A program made the translations under genes and the position numbers. From assembly GCF_013836145.1 (NCBI RefSeq), contig NZ_CP057483.1, forward strand, positions 372,001 to 436,000: a stretch of 64,000 nt of DNA. The letters are read 5' to 3'. Origin of the DNA: Citrobacter sp. RHB25-C09 (GTDB lineage: Bacteria; Pseudomonadota; Gammaproteobacteria; Enterobacterales; Enterobacteriaceae). Below are positions 25,007 through 37,035 of this stretch, piece by piece. Every line of letters starts with the position of its first letter. Within the stretch, counting starts at the first letter, position 1. The notes under the pieces are model-generated. The model saw only the letters and a program-made list of their open reading frames with translations. It ran no database searches and was not told the origin of the DNA.

Positions 25007-25381
25007 ATGGCAACAGTTAACCAGCTGGTACGCAAACCACGCGCTCGCAAAGTTGCAAAAAGCAACGTGCCTGCGCTGGAAGCATGCCCGCAAAAACGTG
25101 GCGTATGTACTCGTGTATATACTACCACTCCTAAAAAACCGAACTCCGCACTGCGTAAAGTATGTCGTGTTCGTCTGACTAACGGTTTTGAAGTGACTTC
25201 CTACATCGGTGGTGAAGGTCACAACCTGCAGGAGCACTCCGTGATCCTGATCCGTGGCGGTCGTGTAAAAGACCTCCCGGGTGTTCGTTACCACACCGTT
25301 CGTGGTGCGCTTGACTGCTCCGGCGTTAAAGACCGTAAGCAATCACGTTCCAAGTATGGCGTGAAACGTCCTAAGGCTTAA
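25007..25381 (+). CDS. rpsL: 30S ribosomal protein S12
   Basis: 124-residue S12 in the decoding centre, first gene of the str operon. The KPNSALRKVCRVRLTNGFEV region includes the Lys42 position (TTPKKPNSAL) where streptomycin-resistance changes arise; here it is the sensitive-type Lys. Start chosen at MATVNQLVRKPRARK after CCAGGAGC. Confidence 0.99.
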   Translation: MATVNQLVRKPRARKVAKSNVPALEACPQKRGVCTRVYTTTPKKPNSALRKVCRVRLTNGFEVTSYIGGEGHNLQEHSVILIRGGRVKDLPGVRYHTVRGALDCSGVKDRKQSRSKYGVKRPKA

Positions 25382-25477
25382 TGGTTCTCCGTTAAGTAAG
25401 GCCAAACGTTTTAACTTAAATGTCAAACTAAACTCGTAGAGTTTTGGACAATCCTGAATTAACAACGGAGTATTTCC
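25382..25477 (+). promoter_or_regulatory. rpsL–rpsG intercistronic region (S7 translational control site)
   Basis: In E. coli, S7 binds this intercistronic mRNA to repress rpsG and downstream genes. The 96-nt gap has the expected position and can form local stems. No base-level proof of the S7 contacts was attempted. Confidence 0.5.
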
Positions 25478-25948
25478 ATGCCACGTCGTCGCGTCATTGG
25501 TCAGCGTAAAATTCTGCCGGATCCGAAGTTCGGATCAGAACTGCTGGCTAAATTTGTAAATATCCTGATGGTAGATGGTAAAAAATCTACTGCCGAAACT
25601 ATCGTATACAGCGCGCTTGAGACCCTGGCTCAGCGTTCTGGTAAATCTGAACTGGAAGCTTTCGAAGTAGCTCTCGAAAACGTGCGCCCGACTGTCGAAG
25701 TTAAGTCTCGCCGCGTTGGTGGTTCTACTTATCAGGTACCAGTTGAAGTCCGTCCGGTTCGTCGTAATGCCCTGGCAATGCGTTGGATCGTTGAAGCTGC
25801 TCGTAAACGCGGTGATAAATCCATGGCTCTGCGCCTGGCGAACGAACTTTCTGATGCTGCAGACAACAAAGGTACTGCAGTTAAGAAACGTGAAGACGTT
25901 CACCGTATGGCAGAAGCCAACAAGGCGTTCGCACACTACCGTTGGTAA
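25478..25948 (+). CDS. rpsG: 30S ribosomal protein S7
   Basis: 156-residue primary 16S-binding protein of the 30S head and translational repressor of the str operon. The length is that of the common enteric form, without the longer C-terminal tail of E. coli K-12. Confidence 0.99.
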   Translation: MPRRRVIGQRKILPDPKFGSELLAKFVNILMVDGKKSTAETIVYSALETLAQRSGKSELEAFEVALENVRPTVEVKSRRVGGSTYQVPVEVRPVRRNALAMRWIVEAARKRGDKSMALRLANELSDAADNKGTAVKKREDVHRMAEANKAFAHYRW

Positions 25949-26044
25949 TCCCTTCGGAGTTTTAGTCACCAGGCGGGCGCTTCCAGTAAGCAGCCCGCTT
26001 TGGGCTACTTAAATTGAACGCCTAAAAGATAAACGAGGAATCAA

Positions 26045-28159
26045 ATGGCTCGTACAACACCCATCGCACGCTACCGTAACATCGGTATCAGTGCGCACAT
26101 CGACGCCGGTAAAACCACTACTACCGAACGTATTCTGTTCTACACCGGTGTAAACCATAAAATCGGTGAAGTTCATGACGGCGCAGCCACCATGGACTGG
26201 ATGGAGCAGGAGCAGGAACGTGGTATTACTATCACTTCCGCAGCGACTACTGCATTCTGGTCTGGTATGGCTAAGCAGTATGAACCGCATCGCGTAAACA
26301 TCATCGACACCCCGGGGCACGTTGACTTCACTATCGAAGTAGAACGTTCCATGCGTGTTCTTGATGGTGCGGTAATGGTTTACTGCGCAGTTGGTGGTGT
26401 TCAGCCGCAGTCTGAAACCGTATGGCGTCAGGCAAACAAATATAAAGTTCCACGCATTGCGTTCGTTAACAAAATGGACCGCATGGGTGCGAACTTCCTG
26501 AAAGTTGTTGGTCAGATCAAAACCCGTCTGGGCGCGAACCCTGTTCCGCTGCAGCTGGCAATTGGCGCTGAAGAAGCGTTCACCGGTGTTATCGACCTGG
26601 TGAAAATGAAAGCCATCAACTGGAACGATGCAGACCAGGGCGTTACCTTCGAATACGAAGATATCCCGGCTGACATGCAGGAACTGGCTGAAGAATGGCA
26701 CCAGAACCTGATCGAATCCGCTGCAGAAGCTTCTGAAGAGCTGATGGAGAAATACCTGGGTGGTGAAGAACTGACTGAAGAAGAGATCAAAAAAGCTCTG
26801 CGTCAGCGCGTTCTGAACAACGAAATCATCCTGGTAACCTGTGGTTCTGCATTTAAGAACAAAGGTGTTCAGGCGATGCTGGATGCGGTAATTGATTACC
26901 TGCCATCCCCGGTTGACGTACCTGCGATCAACGGTATTCTGGACGACGGTAAAGATACTCCGGCTGAGCGTCACGCTAGCGACGACGAGCCTTTTGCTGC
27001 TCTGGCATTCAAAATCGCTACCGACCCGTTCGTGGGTAACCTGACCTTCTTCCGCGTGTACTCCGGTGTGGTTAACTCTGGTGATACCGTACTGAACTCC
27101 GTGAAAACTGCACGTGAGCGTTTCGGTCGTATCGTTCAGATGCACGCTAACAAACGTGAAGAGATCAAAGAAGTTCGCGCAGGCGACATCGCTGCTGCTA
27201 TCGGTTTGAAAGACGTGACCACTGGTGACACTCTGTGTGACCCGGATCACCCGATCATTCTGGAGCGTATGGAGTTCCCTGAGCCGGTAATCTCCATCGC
27301 AGTAGAACCGAAAACCAAAGCTGACCAGGAAAAAATGGGTCTGGCTCTGGGCCGTCTGGCTAAAGAAGACCCGTCATTCCGCGTATGGACTGACGAAGAA
27401 TCTAACCAGACTATTATCGCCGGTATGGGTGAGCTGCACCTCGACATCATCGTTGACCGTATGAAGCGTGAATTCAACGTTGAAGCGAACGTCGGTAAAC
27501 CTCAGGTTGCTTACCGCGAAGCGATTCGCGCGAAAGTTACCGATATCGAAGGTAAACACGCTAAGCAGTCTGGTGGTCGCGGTCAGTACGGTCATGTTGT
27601 TATCGACATGTACCCGCTGGAGCCGGGTTCCAACCCGAAAGGCTACGAGTTCGTCAACGACATTAAAGGTGGTGTAATCCCTGGCGAATACATCCCAGCC
27701 GTTGATAAAGGTATCCAGGAACAGCTGAAGGCCGGCCCGCTGGCTGGTTACCCGGTTGTTGATATGGGTGTTCGTCTGCACTTCGGTTCTTACCATGACG
27801 TTGACTCCTCTGAACTGGCGTTTAAACTGGCTGCGTCTATTGCCTTTAAAGAAGGCTTTAAGAAAGCGAAACCAGTTCTGCTTGAGCCGATCATGAAGGT
27901 TGAGGTAGAAACGCCGGAAGAGAACACCGGTGACGTAATTGGTGACTTGAGCCGTCGTCGCGGTATGCTGCGCGGTCAGGAATCCGAAGTAACTGGCGTT
28001 AAGATCCATGCTGAAGTTCCGCTGTCTGAAATGTTCGGATATGCGACTCAGCTGCGTTCTCTGACCAAAGGTCGCGCATCATACACTATGGAATTCCTGA
28101 AGTATGATGATGCACCTAACAACGTTGCTCAGGCCGTAATCGAAGCCCGTGGTAAGTAA
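26045..28159 (+). CDS. fusA: Elongation factor G
   Basis: 704-residue translational GTPase driving translocation. G-domain motifs AHIDAGKTTTTERIL, DTPGHVDF and NKMDRMG are visible near the N-terminus, followed by domains II–V. Third gene of the str operon, between rpsG and tufA. Confidence 0.99.
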   Translation: MARTTPIARYRNIGISAHIDAGKTTTTERILFYTGVNHKIGEVHDGAATMDWMEQEQERGITITSAATTAFWSGMAKQYEPHRVNIIDTPGHVDFTIEVERSMRVLDGAVMVYCAVGGVQPQSETVWRQANKYKVPRIAFVNKMDRMGANFLKVVGQIKTRLGANPVPLQLAIGAEEAFTGVIDLVKMKAINWNDADQGVTFEYEDIPADMQELAEEWHQNLIESAAEASEELMEKYLGGEELTEEEIKKALRQRVLNNEIILVTCGSAFKNKGVQAMLDAVIDYLPSPVDVPAINGILDDGKDTPAERHASDDEPFAALAFKIATDPFVGNLTFFRVYSGVVNSGDTVLNSVKTARERFGRIVQMHANKREEIKEVRAGDIAAAIGLKDVTTGDTLCDPDHPIILERMEFPEPVISIAVEPKTKADQEKMGLALGRLAKEDPSFRVWTDEESNQTIIAGMGELHLDIIVDRMKREFNVEANVGKPQVAYREAIRAKVTDIEGKHAKQSGGRGQYGHVVIDMYPLEPGSNPKGYEFVNDIKGGVIPGEYIPAVDKGIQEQLKAGPLAGYPVVDMGVRLHFGSYHDVDSSELAFKLAASIAFKEGFKKAKPVLLEPIMKVEVETPEENTGDVIGDLSRRRGMLRGQESEVTGVKIHAEVPLSEMFGYATQLRSLTKGRASYTMEFLKYDDAPNNVAQAVIEARGK

Positions 28160-28184
28160 TCCACAGGATTAAAACCTAAGTCCC

Positions 28185-28209
28185 GTGCTCTCTCCAAAGG
28201 GGAGAGCAC
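28185..28209 (+). other. Intercistronic hairpin between fusA and tufA
   Basis: GTGCTCTCTCC pairs with GGGGAGAGCAC (one T·G pair) across a 3-nt AAA loop, ending 19 nt before the tufA start. No U-run follows, so it is not a terminator; a processing or mRNA-stability role is possible. Confidence 0.75.
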
Positions 28210-28228
28210 TATAGTAAGGAATAAAGCC

Positions 28229-29413
28229 GTGTCTAAAGAAAAATTTGAACGTACAAAACCGCACGTTAACGTCGGCACCATCGGCCACGTTGACCACGGT
28301 AAAACTACCCTGACCGCTGCAATCACTACCGTTCTGGCTAAAACCTACGGTGGTGCTGCTCGTGCATTCGACCAGATCGATAACGCGCCGGAAGAAAAAG
28401 CTCGTGGTATCACCATCAACACGTCTCACGTTGAATATGACACCCCGACTCGCCACTACGCACACGTAGACTGCCCGGGCCACGCCGACTATGTTAAAAA
28501 CATGATCACCGGTGCTGCGCAGATGGACGGCGCGATCCTGGTTGTTGCTGCGACTGACGGCCCGATGCCGCAGACTCGTGAGCACATCCTGCTGGGTCGT
28601 CAGGTAGGCGTTCCGTACATCATCGTGTTCCTGAACAAATGCGACATGGTTGATGACGAAGAGCTGCTGGAACTGGTAGAAATGGAAGTTCGTGAACTTC
28701 TGTCTCAGTACGATTTCCCGGGCGACGACACTCCGATCGTTCGTGGTTCTGCTCTGAAAGCGCTGGAAGGCGAAGCAGAGTGGGAAGCGAAAATCATCGA
28801 ACTGGCTGGCTTCCTGGATTCTTACATCCCGGAACCAGAGCGTGCGATTGACAAGCCGTTCCTGCTGCCAATCGAAGACGTATTCTCCATCTCTGGTCGT
28901 GGTACCGTTGTTACCGGTCGTGTAGAGCGCGGTATCATCAAAGTTGGTGAAGAAGTTGAAATCGTTGGTATCAAAGAGACTGCGAAGTCTACCTGTACTG
29001 GCGTTGAAATGTTCCGCAAACTGCTGGACGAAGGCCGTGCTGGTGAGAACGTTGGTGTTCTGCTGCGTGGTATCAAACGTGAAGAAATCGAACGTGGTCA
29101 GGTACTGGCTAAGCCGGGTTCCATCAAGCCGCACACCAAGTTCGAATCTGAAGTGTACATTCTGTCCAAAGACGAAGGCGGCCGTCATACTCCGTTCTTC
29201 AAAGGCTACCGTCCGCAGTTCTACTTCCGTACAACTGACGTGACCGGTACCATCGAACTGCCGGAAGGCGTAGAGATGGTAATGCCGGGCGACAACATCA
29301 AAATGGTTGTTACCCTGATCCACCCGATCGCGATGGACGACGGTCTGCGTTTCGCAATCCGTGAAGGCGGCCGTACTGTAGGTGCGGGCGTTGTTGCTAA
29401 AGTAATGAGCTAA
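28229..29413 (+). CDS. tufA: Elongation factor Tu
   Basis: 394-residue EF-Tu delivering aminoacyl-tRNA to the ribosome. GTG start as usual (translated MSKEKFERTKPHVNVGTIGH). G-motifs GHVDHGKTTLT, DCPGHADY and NKCDMVD are visible. It is the str-operon copy; a second tufB is expected outside the window. Confidence 0.99.
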   Translation: MSKEKFERTKPHVNVGTIGHVDHGKTTLTAAITTVLAKTYGGAARAFDQIDNAPEEKARGITINTSHVEYDTPTRHYAHVDCPGHADYVKNMITGAAQMDGAILVVAATDGPMPQTREHILLGRQVGVPYIIVFLNKCDMVDDEELLELVEMEVRELLSQYDFPGDDTPIVRGSALKALEGEAEWEAKIIELAGFLDSYIPEPERAIDKPFLLPIEDVFSISGRGTVVTGRVERGIIKVGEEVEIVGIKETAKSTCTGVEMFRKLLDEGRAGENVGVLLRGIKREEIERGQVLAKPGSIKPHTKFESEVYILSKDEGGRHTPFFKGYRPQFYFRTTDVTGTIELPEGVEMVMPGDNIKMVVTLIHPIAMDDGLRFAIREGGRTVGAGVVAKVMS

Positions 29414-29440
29414 TTATTTAATAATTAGCCTTGCACTTAA

Positions 29441-29464
29441 AAAGGGCGCTTCGGCGCCCTTTTT
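29441..29464 (+). terminator. str operon terminator
   Basis: AAAGGGCGC-TTCG-GCGCCCTTTTT: a perfect stem with a UUCG tetraloop and a T-run, 27 nt after the tufA stop. Confidence 0.95.
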
Positions 29465-29539
29465 GCTTTCTGCAAGTTAGCGGTCACATTTCATCGCAAT
29501 TTTTATGCTTCTCCCGTTGCGCAGAGAGAATTGTGCTAT

Positions 29540-29562
29540 TGTAATCATAACTATTCTCATTT
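29540..29562. promoter_or_regulatory. Probable Fur box upstream of bfd
   Basis: GTAATCATAACTATTCTCAT (29541–29560), read on the minus strand as GAGAATAGTTATGATTAC, matches the 19-bp Fur consensus at most positions. bfd is iron-repressed in E. coli, which fits. Confidence 0.7.
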
Positions 29563-29594
29563 ACACTCTGCACAGAAATTGAACGGGAGCGATC

Positions 29595-29789
29595 ATGTAC
29601 GTTTGTTTGTGTAATGGTGTAAGTGATAAAAAAATTCGACAGGCTGTTCGTCAGTTTCACCCACAATCCTTCCAGCAACTGCGAAAGTTTATTCCTGTAG
29701 GAAATCAATGTGGTAAATGCATCCGGGCAGCACGTGAAGTGATGCAGGATGAGTTAACGCAAATGCCAGAATTTAAAGAAATCGCCTGA
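29595..29789 (+). CDS. bfd: Bacterioferritin-associated ferredoxin Bfd
   Basis: 64-residue [2Fe-2S] protein that reduces ferric iron stored in bacterioferritin so it can be released. Cluster ligands are Cys4, Cys6, Cys39 and Cys42 (MYVCLCNG and NQCGKC). Located 72 bp before bfr, behind a Fur-like site. Confidence 0.97.
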   Translation: MYVCLCNGVSDKKIRQAVRQFHPQSFQQLRKFIPVGNQCGKCIRAAREVMQDELTQMPEFKEIA

Positions 29790-29861
29790 GTTACACTCTT
29801 TTTTTTGACATCCTTGTAGCCCCATCTACGCTCTAGAGAGTGGAAGCGGAGGGACTATAAA

Positions 29862-30338
29862 ATGAAAGGTGATGTTAAAATCATAAATTATCTCAATAAA
29901 CTATTGGGAAATGAGCTTGTCGCGATTAATCAGTATTTTCTTCATGCACGTATGTTCAAAAATTGGGGCCTGACCCGCCTTAATGACGTTGAATACCATG
30001 AATCTATCGACGAGATGAAACATGCGGATAAGTACATTGAGCGTATCTTGTTCTTAGAAGGGATCCCTAACCTGCAAGATCTGGGCAAGTTAGGCATTGG
30101 CGAAGATGTGGAAGAGATGCTGCAATCCGACCTCCGGTTAGAGCTGGAGGGGGCAAAGGACTTACGTGAAGCCATTGCCTACGCCGATACCATCCATGAT
30201 TACGTCAGCCGGGATATGATGATTGAAATCCTTGCGGATGAAGAAGGGCATATCGACTGGCTCGAGACGGAATTGGATCTCATCGCGAAACTGGGTATAC
30301 AGAATTACCTGCAATCGCAAATCAAAGTGACCAGTTAA
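29862..30338 (+). CDS. bfr: Bacterioferritin
   Basis: 158-residue heme-containing iron-storage protein forming a 24-mer. Ferroxidase ligands Glu18, Glu51 and His54 and the heme-ligand Met52 are at canonical positions. The 3' end overlaps the convergent hopD by 17 nt. Confidence 0.98.
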   Translation: MKGDVKIINYLNKLLGNELVAINQYFLHARMFKNWGLTRLNDVEYHESIDEMKHADKYIERILFLEGIPNLQDLGKLGIGEDVEEMLQSDLRLELEGAKDLREAIAYADTIHDYVSRDMMIEILADEEGHIDWLETELDLIAKLGIQNYLQSQIKVTS

Positions 30339-30804
30339 TCGTTCCCGACACAAGATTGTGAATCCCCGTAATGAAACCCGCAGCCGCCAGAAATGGCCCA
30401 AAAGGCAGCGGGTTTTTTAATATCGCTGTTCCTCTCGTGATGGCCATGACTGCCACGCCCATGGTGGCCAACAGAGCCGCACAAAAAACTAACAGAGGCA
30501 GTGCTATCCATCCATGCCAGGCGCCCAGTGCGGCGAGAAATTTGACATCGCCATAACCCAGCCCCTCTTTTTTACGTATGATCCGATAGCTCCAGTACAG
30601 AAAAGCAAAGCCACCATAGCCGGCTACGGCACCCCATAGTGCATCTGATAAATGGCCGGGGAAAATGCATTGCTGATAGACCAGTCCGGCCCAAAGCAAC
30701 GGGCAGGTAAAGCGGTCGGGGAGAAGGCCTGAGCGCAGGTCGTAGACGGCCAGGGCTATCGAGAGAAAAATATATAATGCCAGGAAAGGTAGTGCAGCGA
30801 CCAT
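30322..30804 (-). CDS. hopD: HopD-type prepilin peptidase, truncated (no methylase domain)
   Basis: 160-residue polytopic A24 aspartyl peptidase. The two catalytic aspartates are present: Asp22 (AVYDLRSGLLPD) and Asp86 in GLGYGDVKF (GxGD motif). The N-terminal cytoplasmic CxxC/methyltransferase part of full-length PilD/GspO enzymes (about 225 residues and longer) is absent. Start at 30804 is chosen for GGAGG 8 nt upstream; an ATG at 30819 would add five residues. In E. coli this slot holds the whole gsp operon; here only the peptidase remains, as in Salmonella hopD. Substrates must lie elsewhere (ppdD or com-type pseudopilins), if it is active. Confidence 0.85.
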   Translation of the reverse strand: MVAALPFLALYIFLSIALAVYDLRSGLLPDRFTCPLLWAGLVYQQCIFPGHLSDALWGAVAGYGGFAFLYWSYRIIRKKEGLGYGDVKFLAALGAWHGWIALPLLVFCAALLATMGVAVMAITRGTAILKNPLPFGPFLAAAGFITGIHNLVSGTINWSL

Positions 30805-31181
30805 CCGATAATCCTCCATGAAAAGTCGCGTAACTGTACTGAATGCAATGAGGCGGGCAACGGCTTTTTGTTTGCTTTGCGTACAGCATTCCAAAGCGTC
30901 GGCGACGAAACATATCATTACGAACGGTCTGGAGTGTCGTTCGCAATAATGCTCCAGTGATTAATATCTACACAGCCCTTGCGTCAGGCTGAGATTTGCG
31001 TATAATGCGCGGGCTTGTCTTAATCGACGGCAGGTTCGATTTGAACCTCGGGTAGCCGATTTGGCTATCTAACAATGCCCCCAATCGGGGGGCTACGTAA
31101 GAACGATTACACTCCCCCATCAATCGTAATGGGTGTGAGGAGTAATTATTTTCGTCTATAAATAATTGGAGCTCTGGTCTC
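30805..31181 (+). promoter_or_regulatory. S10 operon promoter and L4-responsive leader
   Basis: −35 TTGCGT (30979–30984) and −10 TATAAT (31001–31006), 16-bp spacer, followed by GCGCGGGC. The leader of about 170 nt contains GC-rich stems (CCCCCAATCGGGGGG around 31080 and the ACGATTACACTCCCCCATC…GTGTGAGG region before rpsJ). Ribosomal protein L4 uses this leader in E. coli for transcription attenuation and translational control. The part before 30970 has no other recognised feature. Confidence 0.85.
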
Positions 31182-31493
31182 ATGCAGAACCAAAGAATCC
31201 GTATCCGCCTGAAAGCGTTTGATCATCGTCTGATCGATCAATCAACCGCGGAAATCGTCGAGACTGCTAAGCGCACTGGTGCGCAAGTCCGTGGTCCGAT
31301 CCCGCTGCCGACCCGCAAAGAGCGTTTTACCGTTCTGATCTCCCCGCACGTTAACAAAGACGCGCGCGACCAGTACGAAATCCGCACTCACAAGCGTCTG
31401 GTTGACATCGTTGAGCCAACTGAGAAAACCGTTGATGCTCTGATGCGTCTGGATCTGGCTGCCGGTGTAGACGTGCAGATCAGCCTGGGTTAA
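31182..31493 (+). CDS. rpsJ: 30S ribosomal protein S10
   Basis: 103-residue S10, also NusE in rRNA antitermination complexes bound at boxA. First gene of the 11-gene S10 operon. Confidence 0.99.
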
Positions 31494-31525
31494 TCAGGTC
31501 ATCGAGCGATTGAGAGGTTGATACA

Positions 31526-33070
<1,545 letters not shown>

Positions 33071-33087
33071 GTCGGAGGAGTAATACA

Positions 33088-33909
33088 ATGGCAGTTGTTA
33101 AATGTAAACCGACATCTCCGGGTCGTCGCCACGTTGTTAAAGTGGTTAACCCTGAGCTGCACAAGGGCAAACCTTTTGCTCCGCTGGTTGAAAAAAACAG
33201 CAAATCCGGTGGTCGTAACAACAATGGCCGTATCACCACTCGTCATATCGGTGGTGGTCACAAGCAGGCTTATCGTATTGTTGACTTCAAACGCAACAAA
33301 GACGGTATCCCGGCAGTTGTTGAACGTCTTGAGTACGATCCGAACCGTTCCGCGAACATCGCGCTGGTTCTGTACAAAGACGGTGAACGCCGTTACATCC
33401 TGGCCCCTAAAGGCCTGAAAGCTGGCGACCAGATTCAGTCTGGCGTTGATGCTGCAATCAAAGCAGGCAACACCCTGCCGATGCGCAATATCCCGGTTGG
33501 TTCTACCGTTCATAACGTAGAAATGAAACCAGGTAAAGGCGGTCAGCTGGCGCGTTCCGCTGGTACTTACGTTCAGATCGTTGCTCGTGATGGTGCTTAT
33601 GTCACCCTGCGTCTGCGTTCTGGTGAAATGCGTAAAGTCGAAGCAGACTGCCGTGCAACTCTGGGCGAAGTTGGCAATGCTGAGCATATGCTGCGCGTTC
33701 TGGGTAAAGCAGGTGCTGCACGCTGGCGTGGTGTTCGTCCGACCGTTCGCGGTACCGCGATGAACCCAGTCGACCACCCACATGGTGGTGGTGAAGGTCG
33801 TAACTTTGGTAAGCACCCGGTAACTCCGTGGGGCGTTCAGACCAAAGGTAAGAAGACCCGCAGCAACAAGCGTACTGATAAATTCATCGTACGTCGCCGT
33901 AGCAAATAA
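33088..33909 (+). CDS. rplB: 50S ribosomal protein L2
   Basis: 273-residue L2, needed for subunit joining and peptidyl transfer. The conserved C-terminal segment MNPVDHPHGGGEGRN with the essential His is present. Confidence 0.99.
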   Translation: MAVVKCKPTSPGRRHVVKVVNPELHKGKPFAPLVEKNSKSGGRNNNGRITTRHIGGGHKQAYRIVDFKRNKDGIPAVVERLEYDPNRSANIALVLYKDGERRYILAPKGLKAGDQIQSGVDAAIKAGNTLPMRNIPVGSTVHNVEMKPGKGGQLARSAGTYVQIVARDGAYVTLRLRSGEMRKVEADCRATLGEVGNAEHMLRVLGKAGAARWRGVRPTVRGTAMNPVDHPHGGGEGRNFGKHPVTPWGVQTKGKKTRSNKRTDKFIVRRRSK

Positions 33910-33922
33910 TTTTAGAGGATAA

Positions 33923-34204
<282 letters not shown>

Positions 34205-34209
34205 GGTAG

Positions 34210-35270
<1,061 letters not shown>

Positions 35271-35282
35271 GGAGCGTCGCTG

Positions 35283-35693
35283 ATGTTACAACCAAAGCGT
35301 ACAAAATTCCGTAAGATGCACAAAGGCCGCAACCGTGGTCTGGCTGCAGGTGCGGATGTTAGCTTCGGCAGCTTCGGTCTGAAAGCTGTTGGCCGTGGTC
35401 GTCTGACTGCCCGTCAGATCGAAGCAGCACGTCGTGCTATGACCCGTGCAGTTAAGCGTCAAGGTAAGATCTGGATCCGTGTATTCCCGGACAAACCGAT
35501 CACTGAAAAGCCGCTGGCAGTGCGTATGGGTAAAGGTAAAGGTAACGTGGAGTATTGGGTTGCCTTGATTCAGCCGGGTAAAGTCCTGTATGAAATGGAC
35601 GGCGTACCGGAAGAGCTGGCCCGTGAAGCATTCAAGCTGGCAGCAGCGAAACTGCCGATTAAAACCACCTTTGTAACTAAGACGGTGATGTAA
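35283..35693 (+). CDS. rplP: 50S ribosomal protein L16
   Basis: 136-residue L16 near the A site. The Arg in [12 protein letters not shown] corresponds to the residue hydroxylated by RoxA/YcfD in E. coli. The stop overlaps the rpmC start (TAATG). Confidence 0.99.
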
Positions 35694-35884
35694 TGAAAGC
35701 AAAAGAGCTGCGTGAGAAGAGTGTTGAAGAGCTGAACACCGAGCTGCTGAATCTGCTGCGTGAGCAGTTCAACCTGCGTATGCAGGCTGCAAGTGGCCAG
35801 CTGCAACAGTCTCACCTGTTGAAGCAAGTGCGTCGTGATGTCGCACGCGTTAAGACTTTACTGACTGAGAAGGCGGGTGCGTAA
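35693..35884 (+). CDS. rpmC: 50S ribosomal protein L29
   Basis: 63-residue all-helical L29, next to L23 at the tunnel exit. Coupled on both sides by 1-nt overlaps with rplP and rpsQ. Confidence 0.99.
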
Positions 35885-36138
35885 TGACCGATAAAATCCG
35901 TACTCTGCAAGGTCGCGTTGTTAGCGACAAAATGGAGAAATCCATTGTTGTTGCTATCGAACGTTTTGTGAAACACCCGATCTACGGTAAATTCATTAAG
36001 CGTACGACCAAACTGCACGTACATGACGAGAACAACGAATGTGGTATCGGCGACAAGGTTGAAATCCGTGAATGCCGTCCACTGTCCAAGACTAAGTCCT
36101 GGACGCTGGTTCGCGTTGTAGAGAAAGCGGTTCTGTAA
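35884..36138 (+). CDS. rpsQ: 30S ribosomal protein S17
   Basis: 84-residue S17, a primary 16S-binding protein, last gene of the S10 operon. Followed by a terminator-like hairpin and the spc promoter. Confidence 0.99.
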   Translation: MTDKIRTLQGRVVSDKMEKSIVVAIERFVKHPIYGKFIKRTTKLHVHDENNECGIGDKVEIRECRPLSKTKSWTLVRVVEKAVL

Positions 36139-36161
36139 TACAGTACGCATTCTCAACGAAT

Positions 36162-36192
36162 AAACGGCTCAGCGATGGGCCGTTTATTTTTT
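36162..36192 (+). terminator. S10 operon terminator/attenuator
   Basis: AAACGGC (36162–36168) pairs with GCCGTTT (36179–36185), followed by ATTTTTT. Located between rpsQ and the spc promoter; some read-through into spc is usual in E. coli. Confidence 0.85.
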
Positions 36193-36300
36193 CTACCCAT
36201 ATCGTTAGAGCGGTGTTATAATGCCGCGCCCCCGATATGGGGCTTTTTTAACGACCTGAATTCGGGTCTCAGTAGTAGTTGACATTAGCGGAGCACTAAA
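36193..36300 (+). promoter_or_regulatory. spc operon promoter and leader
   Basis: TATAAT at 36217–36222 followed by GCCGCGCCCC, matching the layout of the strong E. coli spc promoter. The −35 is weak and not assigned. The leader carries a GGCTTTTTTAACGACC stretch before rplN. Confidence 0.8.
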
Positions 36301-36672
36301 ATGATCCAAGAACAGACTATGCTGAACGTCGCCGACAACTCCGGTGCACGTCGCGTAATGTGTATCAAGGTTCTGGGTGGCTCGCACCGTCGCTACGCAG
36401 GCGTAGGCGACATCATCAAGATCACCATCAAGGAAGCAATTCCGCGTGGTAAGGTCAAAAAAGGTGATGTGCTGAAGGCGGTAGTGGTGCGCACCAAGAA
36501 GGGTGTTCGTCGCCCGGACGGTTCTGTCATTCGCTTCGATGGTAATGCATGCGTTATTTTAAACAATAACAGCGAGCAACCTATCGGTACGCGTATTTTT
36601 GGGCCGGTAACTCGTGAACTTCGTAACGAGAAGTTCATGAAAATTATCTCTCTGGCACCAGAAGTACTCTAA
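36301..36672 (+). CDS. rplN: 50S ribosomal protein L14
   Basis: 123-residue L14, forms intersubunit bridge B8 and binds the silencing factor RsfS. First gene of the spc operon. Confidence 0.99.
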
Positions 36673-36682
36673 GGAGCGAATC

Positions 36683-36997
36683 ATGGCAGCGAAGATCCGT
36701 CGTGATGACGAAGTTATCGTGTTAACCGGTAAAGATAAAGGTAAACGCGGTAAAGTTAAGAATGTCCTGTCTTCCGGCAAGGTCATTGTTGAAGGTATCA
36801 ACCTGGTTAAGAAACACCAGAAGCCGGTTCCGGCTCTGAACCAACCAGGTGGCATCGTAGAGAAAGAAGCAGCTATTCAGATCTCTAACCTTGCAATCTT
36901 CAATGCGGCAACCGGCAAGGCTGACCGTGTAGGCTTTAGATTCGAAGACGGCAAAAAAGTCCGTTTCTTTAAATCTAACAGCGAAACTATCAAGTAA
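36683..36997 (+). CDS. rplX: 50S ribosomal protein L24
   Basis: 104-residue KOW-fold L24, an assembly initiator of the 50S (GKDKGKRGKVKNVLSSGKVI). Confidence 0.99.
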   Translation: MAAKIRRDDEVIVLTGKDKGKRGKVKNVLSSGKVIVEGINLVKKHQKPVPALNQPGGIVEKEAAIQISNLAIFNAATGKADRVGFRFEDGKKVRFFKSNSETIK

Positions 36998-37003
36998 TTT
37001 GGA

Positions 37004-37035
37004 GTAGTACGATGGCGAAACTGCATGATTACTAC
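37004..37035 (+). promoter_or_regulatory. S8 translational repressor site at the rplE start
   Basis: GTAGTA (37004–37009) can pair with TACTAC (37030–37035), enclosing the rplE start codon. This mimics the S8 site in 16S rRNA and is the known E. coli spc autoregulation target; S8 (rpsH) is encoded three genes downstream. Confidence 0.78.

Noticed and set aside
26009..27250. 413-residue minus-strand frame antisense to fusA, and similar long antisense frames over tufA (28169–29323) and rplB (33016–34071)
   Set aside because: These are mirror frames caused by strong codon bias in highly expressed genes; composition is Phe/Thr/Arg-rich nonsense with no recognisable family.
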